From Bacillus pumilus (GTDB taxonomy: Bacteria > Bacillota > Bacilli > Bacillales > Bacillaceae): a stretch of 64,000 bases of DNA. The notes beneath the pieces are model-generated. The model searched no databases. It worked only from the letters and a program-made list of their open reading frames with translations, and was not told the DNA's origin. The stretch is from positions 1,593,001 through 1,657,000 of the forward strand of contig NZ_CP101833.1 of assembly GCF_024498355.1 (NCBI RefSeq). The letters run 5' to 3'. The position numbers and the translations under genes were made by a program. Positions 10,294-18,632 of this stretch are shown here, one piece after another. Positions within the stretch are counted from its first letter, which is position 1; each line of letters opens with the position of its first letter.

Positions 10294-10540
10294 TTAGTTT
10301 GTTTTTAACCAAAGTAAAGAGTCGATCTAAGGTGCGGAAGTGGTCTGGGTGTAGTTCTTCGTCTTCAAACGCAACATGAAAGGTATCCTCAAGTGAAATA
10401 ACAAAAGAGACGATTTGTACAGAATTTAATCCTAAAGCTTTTAAACTATCATCTCGACTTGGCTGCTCAGTGAGTGACAACTTATTCATCACCAGCTCGA
10501 CAATCTTTTCTTCAACTGCTGTTAATGTCTGTTCATTCAT
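10280..10540 (-). CDS. Free-standing acyl/peptidyl carrier protein (carrier 2)
   Basis: This 86-residue carrier protein is related to, but clearly distinct from, the one at 5283-5546. The attachment site reads ALGLNSVQIVSF, with Ser40 in place and Asn instead of the usual Asp before it. The following helix is VISLEDTFHVAFEDEEL. It starts at an ATG behind AAAGGAG. Like carrier 1 it is on the minus strand, opposite the cluster's biosynthetic genes, so it can be expressed separately. Two different carriers in one cluster fit the two different loading enzymes encoded at 23919-27403. Which enzyme serves which carrier cannot be read from sequence. Confidence 0.85.
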   Translation of the reverse strand: MNEQTLTAVEEKIVELVMNKLSLTEQPSRDDSLKALGLNSVQIVSFVISLEDTFHVAFEDEELHPDHFRTLDRLFTLVKNKLTKTL

Positions 10541-10599
10541 GTCGTGGCTCCTTTCTAAGAGATCGATATACTCTACATTTTGGTTGATTCAGGAAAAAA

Positions 10600-11652
10600 A
10601 TGCAATTGTTTTTACAAATCTATGATAAGGGGTTGCATTCATTGTCATATGTAAGCTATCAGAAAAAAGGTGTTCGTGTAGTATTAGGCGCAGATGAATC
10701 AATACAGAATCTAGTCATAAGTAAAGTTCATCCCTATATTGATTGCAACAAAACAACAGGGACACATGAAGGAATTTGGACGATTTTAACAGGTGAATAC
10801 GCACAAAAAATTCAAAAGGAAATGACACTTGATGAAGTATTTTACGAAACCAAGATGGAACCGCGCTGCCGCTACCTTTATGACGGAGAGAAAAAAGTGA
10901 TCGTCATAGACGAGCCAAAGGATGTGCGGTGGGTGACGCAACACGCATTACGGCTAATAAGAGTTCTGCTTCGTCTTATGTGTTATCAAAAGGGACTCAT
11001 CTATTTGCACGGCGGCATAATGGAGATGAATCATAAAGGTGTTGCACTGATAGGTGGGTCTAGAGCGGGGAAAACGTCCACAATTTTATCCTTGTTAGCC
11101 TTAACCGATGCCCGTTATATAACAAACGATGACATAGGTATTGAATACAAGGACAATCAGTACACAGGAACTGGATGGCCGAGATCAATGAGTATTCGGA
11201 AAGATTCATTTGAAGCAATCGAAGCGCTCGATACTCAATACAGGCTTCAAACATCGAGTCATCCATTTAATCAAGATGATAAGAAATATCATTTTGTATA
11301 TCCAGAGGAATTAGAAAAATGGTTTGCACGTGAAGTGAAAACAAAGGGGAAAATCGATGTGATCGTGTTTCCTGAATTTTTACCTCACGGACAAACTGGT
11401 GCAGCGCTTTCTAAAATCACTCCACAAGAGGCAGCTGAGCGCCTGAAGCAGCATGCGGTCATCAATCCTGGAAGACATAACGAGTTCTTACTACCTTATT
11501 TCACATTGCCGACAGCTCAAGAGTTAGAACCATTTCTTGACACACTTGCGAAAAAGATCCCTTGTTATTCATTAAAGCAGGCATTTACTTCTTTAGAGAA
11601 AGGAACGGCCTTACTTCAACAGCTTCTTGAACAATCTGACATTGTGGTTTAA
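10600..11652 (+). CDS. HPr kinase/phosphorylase-like P-loop protein 1
   Basis: This 350-residue protein has a C-terminal HPr-kinase-type ATPase core: the conserved YLHGG (His137), Walker A GGSRAGKTS (152-160), and the TNDDIG acidic motif (about 175-180). The first 100 residues match nothing I recognise. True HPr kinase (HprK) is shorter, has a different N-domain and lies elsewhere in Bacillus genomes, so this is a paralogue of the kind found in RiPP and other accessory clusters. In paeninodin-type lasso clusters such a kinase phosphorylates the precursor. Here the substrate is unknown; the SH of carriers, sugars or peptides are all conceivable. It begins a run of four plus-strand genes (to 14595). 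Confidence 0.72.
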   Translation: MQLFLQIYDKGLHSLSYVSYQKKGVRVVLGADESIQNLVISKVHPYIDCNKTTGTHEGIWTILTGEYAQKIQKEMTLDEVFYETKMEPRCRYLYDGEKKVIVIDEPKDVRWVTQHALRLIRVLLRLMCYQKGLIYLHGGIMEMNHKGVALIGGSRAGKTSTILSLLALTDARYITNDDIGIEYKDNQYTGTGWPRSMSIRKDSFEAIEALDTQYRLQTSSHPFNQDDKKYHFVYPEELEKWFAREVKTKGKIDVIVFPEFLPHGQTGAALSKITPQEAAERLKQHAVINPGRHNEFLLPYFTLPTAQELEPFLDTLAKKIPCYSLKQAFTSLEKGTALLQQLLEQSDIVV

Positions 11653-11671
11653 GTCTTTTTGGAGGTGAATC

Positions 11672-12250
11672 ATGGTTGAGCAGGAGTATAAATATTTGCT
11701 GTCACGGATAGATTTTCAACACATACACGACATGTTAAGTCGAAATCATCAACCTACTCATATACTTAACTTCAATTACTACTACGACACCCCAGATTTT
11801 TTATTTAAGCGATTTGGCTATACGATACGTATCCGTCAAATCGGCGATAAACTAACACTTGAGATAAAAAGTCCCAGTCAAACGTCTGGATATAAAAGAA
11901 TAAGAGAAGAAACTTCATTTCCTGTTGATGATTTACCTCAAAAGTTAGATTTAAAGAACCTATTAACGTCTCTGCCTTTTACATTCACTCAACATCCAGA
12001 ATTATTAGGGTTATTAGTAACGGAACGCACAACCTTTTACATTGAGACAGGCGTAAAAGTGGACTTGGATCAAAGCAGCTATCTTGGGATCACAGATTAT
12101 GAATTAGAAATTGAATATGACAGTGAAAAGGCGTATGAGGCAGATAAATGCTTTTATACACTAACTGGTGATTTGGACATGCCAGCTAATCGAAAAGGGA
12201 AACGTTCTCGATTTATCACAAGATTTAAATCGTTATACGGGAAGGAGTAG
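11672..12250 (+). CDS. CYTH-domain protein (triphosphate tunnel enzyme family)
   Basis: This 192-residue protein starts VEQEYKYLL, the ExExK motif that opens CYTH / triphosphate tunnel metalloenzymes. The later strands have the alternating charged residues of the tunnel: YTIRIRQ, LTLEIKSP, KRIREE, VKVDLDQ, YELEIEYD and the basic RKGKRSRFITRF end. Family members hydrolyse inorganic or organic triphosphates (tripolyphosphate, thiamine triphosphate) or, more rarely, make cAMP. It starts behind TTGGAGGTGA and is six bases from the next gene. A triphosphatase would make sense with the AdoMet-synthetase-like enzyme of this cluster, whose family releases triphosphate; that link is inference. Confidence 0.8.
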   Translation: MVEQEYKYLLSRIDFQHIHDMLSRNHQPTHILNFNYYYDTPDFLFKRFGYTIRIRQIGDKLTLEIKSPSQTSGYKRIREETSFPVDDLPQKLDLKNLLTSLPFTFTQHPELLGLLVTERTTFYIETGVKVDLDQSSYLGITDYELEIEYDSEKAYEADKCFYTLTGDLDMPANRKGKRSRFITRFKSLYGKE

Positions 12251-12256
12251 TCAAGC

Positions 12257-13402
12257 ATGCGGGCTGTTTTGGATCAATCGACTCTCTCAAATGAGCAGAG
12301 GCTGTTATTACTTGGCTCACGTATTCAATTAAATGAACAAGAAGAAGAGTCCATTAGAGACTTATTGAAAGATGGCATAGATATGCCGAAGTTTATCGGA
12401 CTTGCATCTAGACATAAGGTGCTTCAGCTCATTACACCTCATTTGATTCGCCTTGATGTCGAAAAAAGCATAACGACGACGTACAAGTTTTTGCTTCACT
12501 ATCAATATATAGGTAATCGTCAAAAGAATATGGTGAGATTTCAAGAATTCCAGCGTCTTTTACAAATATTTCGAGAGGCAAAGCTGAAAGCGGTCCCCCT
12601 CAAAGGAGCCATATTAACACCGCTTGTATACAAAGATTATGGACTGCGAATGATGTCGGACCTTGACTTCTTGATTCATCCAGATGATCGAAAGAGTGCT
12701 TCTTTATTGCTCAAGAATGAAGGTTTTATTATTGGGAAATATGATTGGACAACAGATCAGGAAATTCCGATTTCTCGTGAAGAAGAAATGATGTGGAGAA
12801 TCAATGCGGGGAATCTCTATTCTCATGTTAAACGGAGCGGAGAAGACTTTTTGAAGGTACACCGCGTCGATTTTTCTTATGATGTTGAGCTCAAAAAAAA
12901 CTATCAGGCAACAAGTTCCTTGCTGGATGCTTCAGAAGAAAAAGTATTTTTTCAAACGGACACCTATTTGCTTCAACCTTTAGATTTTCTCATCCATCTT
13001 GCTTTCCACCTATACAAGGAGGCAACAAATGTACAGTATGTCTACTTACATGCAGATCTTAATTTGATCAAGTTTTGTGATGTAAGGGAGTATGTCATGT
13101 ACGCTGAAGAACAAAACCAGCTTGATTGGCATGCCTTGCAAGAAAGAGCGAAAGAACTAGGGGCTGAAAAAGCACTTTTTTACACGTTTACTTTTTTAGA
13201 CTTATTGTATCAAACGAATTATATTGACCAAATGCCGCAGCTAGACATGAGTGATCAATCGTTCTTGGAAGCCTATGGTGAAAATGATTTCGGCTCTTTG
13301 AAAACCTGGAAAAAATCATTTGTCGATCGTTTTTTTAGTCTGGATAATCGCGATGAGCTTGAAGAGGAACCAGTTATACAGCTGTTTCCTGAAAGGCAAT
13401 AG
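12257..13402 (+). CDS. Nucleotidyltransferase-family protein (NTP_transf_5 type) 1
   Basis: This 381-residue protein contains the pattern PLKGAILTPLVYKDYGLRMMSDLDFLI around residues 115-140. The Lys-Gly, the Gly-Leu-Arg and the Asp-x-Asp match the uncharacterised nucleotidyltransferase family NTP_transf_5, which often accompanies lasso-peptide and other RiPP genes. The Asp pair would bind metal and NTP. A second, diverged copy lies at 25042-26172. The protein has no membrane segments. The substrate is unknown. It follows the CYTH gene by six bases and is followed 23 bases later by the second HPr-kinase-like gene. Confidence 0.7.
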   Translation: MRAVLDQSTLSNEQRLLLLGSRIQLNEQEEESIRDLLKDGIDMPKFIGLASRHKVLQLITPHLIRLDVEKSITTTYKFLLHYQYIGNRQKNMVRFQEFQRLLQIFREAKLKAVPLKGAILTPLVYKDYGLRMMSDLDFLIHPDDRKSASLLLKNEGFIIGKYDWTTDQEIPISREEEMMWRINAGNLYSHVKRSGEDFLKVHRVDFSYDVELKKNYQATSSLLDASEEKVFFQTDTYLLQPLDFLIHLAFHLYKEATNVQYVYLHADLNLIKFCDVREYVMYAEEQNQLDWHALQERAKELGAEKALFYTFTFLDLLYQTNYIDQMPQLDMSDQSFLEAYGENDFGSLKTWKKSFVDRFFSLDNRDELEEEPVIQLFPERQ

Positions 13403-13425
13403 TCAATTGAAGAGGAGGAATCTAA

Positions 13426-14595
13426 ATGGATTTAAAGGCGCTCTTTAAAAAGCCCGAGGAAGCGTTTCCATATAAAAAATCGTTTGTGTTTGCAGGTATT
13501 CATTTTCAAATTCTATCAACCGAATCGCTTGCTATTGAAGATATTGAACAGTATATACCGAAAGAGCCAGTCAGCCATATGGGCGATCTACCTTCCCAGA
13601 TTGACATACGATTTATCGTTGATCCGGTGCTCGAACAATCCATTCGCAGCGATTGCTTCGAAACAGGTGAAACCATTACAGCAAAAAGGAAGTTTACTTA
13701 CAAACGATTGAAGTCAGACGATCTCATCTTATTTGCATCACATGAAGGTGACGAGCCGCACAGTGTGGCGGTTGATAAAGGGCGCTATGCTGTGGTCGGA
13801 AAAAGCAAAAATGAGTCTGCCATACGCTGTCCACTGCGAATCGTTCGAGAAATTGCGCTTAGAACGCTAGAAAATCAGGGGGGATGTTTTACGCATGCAG
13901 CAGCGGTCTCTTTTGAAGAAGGTAAAAAAGGAGCGTTAATTATAGGGGATAAAGGTGCAGGGAAGTCTACCACTATGTGGCAGTTTTTGCATAATGGAGG
14001 AGCAGATTTTATCACAAATGATCGTTCCATTTCTATGCTTGAAGGTCAGGAGCTCACTGTTTATGGATGGCCGATGTGCTTGGCGCTTGGAGTAGGAACT
14101 GTCCAGGCAACAACGAACATACAGGAATTAAAAAATAGAACATTTAGCAGGTCTCAAGATGAAAGAATATGGGATGAAACCATTTCAACAGAAGAAGAAG
14201 CGAAAGAAAAATGGGCGAGCGGCTGTAAGTTTGAAATCACGCCAAAAGAAGCTGCTGAAATGACGGGAGCAACCATTCGAAGCTCAACTAAAGTAGATAT
14301 GGTGATTTTCCCCTCACTCAAAATAGGGTCAGGTGAGATTAGGCTGGTGCCAGTAAAAAAAGATGATCAAAAAGCGAAAGACATTATGTTAGCAAATATA
14401 AGAGAGCCAGAAGATCCTGATTATTTAAAAGGCTGGCTCGGACTTCGAAGTGTTTCAGATACCTTTCTTGAACAAAAGGCATCTGAGCTCATCCATCACT
14501 TGTTTAATATGCCATGTTTTTATTTAGAGGGCGATCCCCGGAAGCTGCAGGAAGCGATTCCAGATTTATTAAACAAAAAAGCAAGTTCAATTTAA
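13426..14595 (+). CDS. HPr kinase/phosphorylase-like P-loop protein 2
   Basis: This 389-residue second member of the HPr-kinase-like group has CFTHAAAV (His at the conserved position), Walker A GDKGAGKS (174-181) and TNDRSISM about 15 residues downstream. It differs strongly from the copy at 10600-11652 outside these motifs, so the two are not a recent duplication. It starts at an ATG behind GAGGAGG. Its stop overlaps by four bases the stop of the converging beta-lactamase-like gene. Function unknown; two kinases of this kind in one cluster suggest two substrates or a heteromeric enzyme. Confidence 0.7.
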   Translation: MDLKALFKKPEEAFPYKKSFVFAGIHFQILSTESLAIEDIEQYIPKEPVSHMGDLPSQIDIRFIVDPVLEQSIRSDCFETGETITAKRKFTYKRLKSDDLILFASHEGDEPHSVAVDKGRYAVVGKSKNESAIRCPLRIVREIALRTLENQGGCFTHAAAVSFEEGKKGALIIGDKGAGKSTTMWQFLHNGGADFITNDRSISMLEGQELTVYGWPMCLALGVGTVQATTNIQELKNRTFSRSQDERIWDETISTEEEAKEKWASGCKFEITPKEAAEMTGATIRSSTKVDMVIFPSLKIGSGEIRLVPVKKDDQKAKDIMLANIREPEDPDYLKGWLGLRSVSDTFLEQKASELIHHLFNMPCFYLEGDPRKLQEAIPDLLNKKASSI

Positions 14596-15674
14596 AGAGA
14601 CGATTGTCTAAACATTCGCTTGAGCCGGTCTTCACGCTTTTTTATCTGTTCGTTATCTGCTGGCAGCATGAGCTGAAAGAGCCTATCGGCAATCGGCCTT
14701 GCGATCCGTTCGTCAGAGTTTAATAGAATGCAAATGCCTAATTTTTGTTTTGGGATGAATCCGATATAGGAGGTGAATCCTTTAATTTCTCCGCTATGTT
14801 CAGCTAAGGTGAATCCGTTGAAAGGTCTTAAAAACCATGAAAGGCCAACGCCTCTGCTGAAATCTTCTTCAACCATAACGGGGCTTTGCATTTCCTTTAA
14901 CGAATGCTGATGAAGCAGGCGGCTTCCGCCATATTGAGCTTGGATGAGTTGAATCAAATCATCTGCGGTAGAGAATAGTCCACTTGAACCGTCTTCCCAA
15001 GATGGTGTTTCAGCACTTGGATAGGATATATCAGATAAGCCAGATGAAGAAACTGTATACCCTTTTGCTGTGAATGCTGTTTCAATAAACCCAGTTTGCT
15101 TCAAATGGAGCGGATCTAGAATGCGGGATTGCATTAACTTTCTAAATGGTTGGCCACTCACTTTCTCTAGTACTTTACTTAAAATAGAATAGCCAAGGCT
15201 AGAATAATTGATGATAGACCAAGGTGGTGTGAATATGGTGAGCAAGTCAATACACTCAGCTAATGTTATTTCTCTTATATGGCTCGCTTTATCGAGTGTT
15301 TTGGGCAGGCCCGATATATGAGAGGCAATCATACGAAAAGTGAGAGGAACTGGTTCAGACACATGACTTTTTAATAAAGATAGTAAAGGTTCGTAAGTAT
15401 GAATGGGTTCATCGAGTTGAATCAACCCTTCATCTCGCAGTTTCATCATGACCATTGCAGTAAAAGGTTTCGTCACAGAACCAATTCGAAAGGTTGTGTC
15501 TTTTGTGACTGGAGTGCCACTATCCATATCAGCTAGGCCCTCATGCCATGACCAAATTTGTTCAGCTTCATGAGAAATGCAAATGGAGCAGCCGGGAATT
15601 TGATGTTGATTCAATAACTTCTTAATGTCAGTGGTTGTATCTTGCAAACGTTGCAGGGTCAATTCATTGATCAA
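14592..15674 (-). CDS. Beta-lactamase-fold serine hydrolase (class C / esterase-like)
   Basis: About 360 residues with the serine beta-lactamase fold: nucleophile motif SVTK (Ser66, Lys69), a Tyr-Ser-Ser motif in place of the usual Tyr-x-Asn, and a C-terminal HSG triad (EHSGEIKGF). There is no signal peptide, so it is probably cytoplasmic. Such proteins act as esterases, D-amino acid amidases, or acyl transferases as often as beta-lactamases. The frame opens at an ATG at 15692 without a ribosome site; the TTG at 15674 has AGAGGTG seven bases before it and is preferred. In the cluster it could trim or de-acylate the product. That is a guess. Confidence 0.78.
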   Translation of the reverse strand: MINELTLQRLQDTTTDIKKLLNQHQIPGCSICISHEAEQIWSWHEGLADMDSGTPVTKDTTFRIGSVTKPFTAMVMMKLRDEGLIQLDEPIHTYEPLLSLLKSHVSEPVPLTFRMIASHISGLPKTLDKASHIREITLAECIDLLTIFTPPWSIINYSSLGYSILSKVLEKVSGQPFRKLMQSRILDPLHLKQTGFIETAFTAKGYTVSSSGLSDISYPSAETPSWEDGSSGLFSTADDLIQLIQAQYGGSRLLHQHSLKEMQSPVMVEEDFSRGVGLSWFLRPFNGFTLAEHSGEIKGFTSYIGFIPKQKLGICILLNSDERIARPIADRLFQLMLPADNEQIKKREDRLKRMFRQSSL

Positions 15675-15781
15675 AATAGACACCTCTTTCATACAGAATA
15701 TATATATATTACCAAATATTTCGTGTGGAATTAAGGTGATCTATCATTACTTTTCATATTTTAAATGAGAGCGGGCGATAG

Positions 15782-17014
15782 ATGATGAAAACAATTCAAA
15801 AAACAATTCTTGATATTTTAAAAGGTGATGGCCAAGATATTGAACAAATTCCATATGAGCTTGTGGAACGCAAAGGGGTAGGGCATCCAGATACCATGTG
15901 TGATGCCATAGCAGAAAGAGCTTCTCAATACTATTCTCAATATTGCATGGAGCATTTCGGAAGAGTAGCACATCATTGGTTTGACAAAGTGATGCTTCTT
16001 GGGGGAGATGCTGATGTACAGTATGGGAAAGGAACGATGGTCAAGCCTTATCAAGTTGTATTTGCTGGAAAAGGAGCGTATGCATACGGCGAAGAGCCAA
16101 TCCCTCTGAAGAAAATCCTATTTGATGCGGCCAAGGATGTGTTATCAGAAGTGACAACAGGATTCGATCCTGACGAGCATCTCGTCATTGACTGCCGAAT
16201 CGTCGATCATCAAGGGGCTGGTCGTAAAAACTCGAGATATCGTCCGATGATTGAAACAGACATGATTGAGATCGGCGATCCAAAGCTAGTTTCAAATGAC
16301 TGTAACCTATTACATGCTCATGCACCATTAAGCCGTCTTGAAAAGTTGGTTCTTTATACAGAGCGTTATGTGAATGGGCCAGATTTCAAAAGGGTAAACC
16401 CAGATACCGGCTGGGACGTGAAAATATTTGGAAGCAGGCGGCATGAAGACTTCAAACTCATTGTGAATATGCCTTTTTTAGCAAAAGATATTCATAGCCT
16501 TGAAGAGTATTTTTCCCGTAAAAAAGAATGTCAGGATCAAATCGCACAGTATATTGATGAAACGTTAGGACTTAAACCGGATCTCATGCTAAACGCAACC
16601 GATCGCAACGGTCGTCCATATTTAACAGCACTTGGATCTGTTGCTGATACTGGGGATGTGGGAGTAGTTGGCAGGGGGAATAGACTAAATGGACTGATCA
16701 CGCCAATGCGGTCGATGAGTATTGAAGCTCCAGCTGGAAAAAACCCACTTGATCATACAGGGAAATTGTACGGAGTGCTGGCTCAAAGGTTGGCAGATCA
16801 AATTTTTGAGACCATTCAAAAGCCGACAGAAGTGCATATCTTTACTTCAAAAGAGGCACCTCTCCATAACCCTGATGAAATTTCCGTCCGTATTCAACAA
16901 TGGGATGGAGATGAGGATGAAAGAAAGCAAATTGAAAATCTCGTCATGAAGGCTGTTCATTCAATGGGCGATGTCACAAAGGATTTAATTTTTAAAGGCG
17001 TTACAATGTGGTAA
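15782..17014 (+). CDS. Archaeal-type S-adenosylmethionine synthetase homologue
   Basis: This 410-residue protein belongs to the archaeal methionine adenosyltransferase family, not to the bacterial MetK family. Diagnostic segments are ELVERKGVGHPDTMCDAIAE (GHPD at 34-37), DCRIVDHQGAGR and, near 294-335, GRGNRLNGLITPMRS followed by APAGKNPLDHTGK. The family joins ATP and methionine, releasing triphosphate as phosphate plus pyrophosphate. Bacillus has a normal metK elsewhere, so this copy is specialised. No methyltransferase is visible in the cluster, which leaves open an unusual nucleophile or nucleotide. It is the first gene of the 17-gene run and overlaps the next gene by seven bases. Confidence 0.85.
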   Translation: MMKTIQKTILDILKGDGQDIEQIPYELVERKGVGHPDTMCDAIAERASQYYSQYCMEHFGRVAHHWFDKVMLLGGDADVQYGKGTMVKPYQVVFAGKGAYAYGEEPIPLKKILFDAAKDVLSEVTTGFDPDEHLVIDCRIVDHQGAGRKNSRYRPMIETDMIEIGDPKLVSNDCNLLHAHAPLSRLEKLVLYTERYVNGPDFKRVNPDTGWDVKIFGSRRHEDFKLIVNMPFLAKDIHSLEEYFSRKKECQDQIAQYIDETLGLKPDLMLNATDRNGRPYLTALGSVADTGDVGVVGRGNRLNGLITPMRSMSIEAPAGKNPLDHTGKLYGVLAQRLADQIFETIQKPTEVHIFTSKEAPLHNPDEISVRIQQWDGDEDERKQIENLVMKAVHSMGDVTKDLIFKGVTMW

Positions 17015-18063
17015 AAAAGATGAAAAAAAAAGTCATTGATGCAGTCCATGCATGTGTGAATACAGAAGAGCCTTTGACAGTGACAATTCAACCATATGAA
17101 ATCAAAAAACATCAGGATGTGAATCAACATCATGTTCTCATCATGCTCAAGCCTGAATTAACCAACATCAATCAGGGGGTTCAGCTGGATCGAATACTAG
17201 ATGAATTACTGAACCGATTAGCTGATGATGATGTAGAAATAGGGGCCGTCCGCGTTTTGTCATCCTTATATTTGAAAGAAGAGAAAATATTAGAAAATCA
17301 ATATGGGATGCTCAATCGAATTTCTAGAAACGGTCTGAGCGAATTGTCAGAAGCAGCAAAAAAGGTGCTGTCAACAAAATACCCGGAGTATAGAACGAAG
17401 GAACATTTGATTTATGGAGGACATCAATTTTTACAAAAGTATCAAGAGCTCACGCCATATGGTTTAGAGCTTTTAACAAGAAATGTCAAGGTGGATAAGT
17501 TAGGTGCAGGGACATATGCAATTGAGGCCGAGGTGGACGGAGAAAAGATGCTCCTGCTCAATTCATTCCATCCTTGTCAAATTGATTGGTTCACTGCTCC
17601 TAGGCGGTCTGTTATCGTCATTGAATGTTTTACTCAAAAGCCAATGAGGGTGATGAGAGAACACTTTATTGGTGCAACTGATCCTCACGAAGCAAGAGAA
17701 GGCTCTTTTAAACACATGCTGCTCACAGAGCAAAAAAGGTTCGGCATAACAAACGTGTGTACACGGTTTAACGGCATACATCTTTCGCCAGGTCCTATAG
17801 AGGCAATGGCCGGAATGATTCGTTATTTTAATACATCTGGAAAAAGGCTGTCACCTTCACATACACTTTTTGGCCAGTTGTTAAGGGAAAATGGCTTTTC
17901 GGCGGAGGAATTAGATTTATTATGTGAAGATGTGTCCATCAGTTCAAGTGGTACAAGAGAAACACCTGTATTTGAATTAACTGAAAACCTAAACTGGGAT
18001 GAAGCGCTCGCTTTACTATTAAAAGTAAAAAACGACATCCAAAAGCATGAACGTGTTCTGTAA
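17008..18063 (+). CDS. Nucleoside diphosphate kinase-like protein with a large insertion
   Basis: This 351-residue protein shows the landmarks of NDP kinase in order but spread out: HVLIMLKPEL (Lys48, the nucleotide-binding lysine), HFIGATDPHEAREGS (about 219-233) and NGIHLSPGPIEAM, where His258 falls at the phospho-histidine. About 100 residues separate the first block from the second, where normal NDP kinases (about 150 residues in total) have far fewer, and there is a further C-terminal extension. I infer a phosphotransferase acting on a nucleotide. It overlaps the AdoMet-synthetase-like gene, so the two proteins are likely made and used together. Start uncertain: GTG at 17008 or ATG at 17020. 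Confidence 0.6.
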   Translation: MVKKMKKKVIDAVHACVNTEEPLTVTIQPYEIKKHQDVNQHHVLIMLKPELTNINQGVQLDRILDELLNRLADDDVEIGAVRVLSSLYLKEEKILENQYGMLNRISRNGLSELSEAAKKVLSTKYPEYRTKEHLIYGGHQFLQKYQELTPYGLELLTRNVKVDKLGAGTYAIEAEVDGEKMLLLNSFHPCQIDWFTAPRRSVIVIECFTQKPMRVMREHFIGATDPHEAREGSFKHMLLTEQKRFGITNVCTRFNGIHLSPGPIEAMAGMIRYFNTSGKRLSPSHTLFGQLLRENGFSAEELDLLCEDVSISSSGTRETPVFELTENLNWDEALALLLKVKNDIQKHERVL

Positions 18064-18076
18064 CGGAGGGAACAAC

Positions 18077-18628
18077 TTGAGTAAAGAAGGAGTTAGCCAG
18101 CGCATCTGGATTGTTGGCCCACCTGGATCTGGGAAAACGACACTCGCAAGCCGATTGAAACAGGACTTATCCTTACCTCACTATGAGCTCGATGCCCTTT
18201 TCTGGCAAGCAGACTGGAACAAGACAGATAAAAAGCTGTTTATTGAAAACGTTCATGAAATTGTCAAACAAAGGAAATGGGTTGTCGATGGACAATATTC
18301 ATCTGTTCATCACATATTGGCTGAATATGCTGATACGATCATTTGGCTCGATGTGAAGAGAAGACAGACGTTTCCTAGTCTCATCAAAAGGACGCTTAAA
18401 CGTCTTATCACAAAAGAGAAGCTTTGGAATGGAAATAGGGAGAGGATTGGCAATGCACTGCAATTTTTCTCATATGCCTTTCATGTGTATCCAGAGGTCC
18501 TCCATCATAACGAAAAGCTTTTTCATCAATTAAAGGAAGCATCACATGTGACATGTCTGCGAATCAATAAGCGAGAAGAGGTAGAACAGGTGCTCAAGAA
18601 AATCCAACGTCTTGAAGAAAAGGGGTGA
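18077..18628 (+). CDS. Small P-loop kinase of the adenylate kinase / FlaR-like group
   Basis: A 183-residue protein. Walker A is VGPPGSGKTT at the N-terminus, followed by LPHYELDALFW, then WVVDGQYSS, a second-strand IIWLD and the arginine-rich lid helix with LWNGNRERI. This is the pattern of small AAA_18/adenylate-kinase-like proteins (annotated as topology modulation or FlaR-like). They are thought to phosphorylate nucleotides or small molecules. The TTG at 18077 follows GGAGGG with six bases between; the frame is open further upstream without a site. Placement next to the NDP-kinase-like gene suggests a shared nucleotide or phosphate pathway (inference). Confidence 0.7.
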   Translation: MSKEGVSQRIWIVGPPGSGKTTLASRLKQDLSLPHYELDALFWQADWNKTDKKLFIENVHEIVKQRKWVVDGQYSSVHHILAEYADTIIWLDVKRRQTFPSLIKRTLKRLITKEKLWNGNRERIGNALQFFSYAFHVYPEVLHHNEKLFHQLKEASHVTCLRINKREEVEQVLKKIQRLEEKG

Positions 18629-18632
18629 GGAC

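Noticed and set aside
15782..17014. The housekeeping metK gene.
   Set aside because: The sequence belongs to the archaeal AdoMet synthetase family, which is not the bacterial MetK family, and it lies inside an accessory operon.
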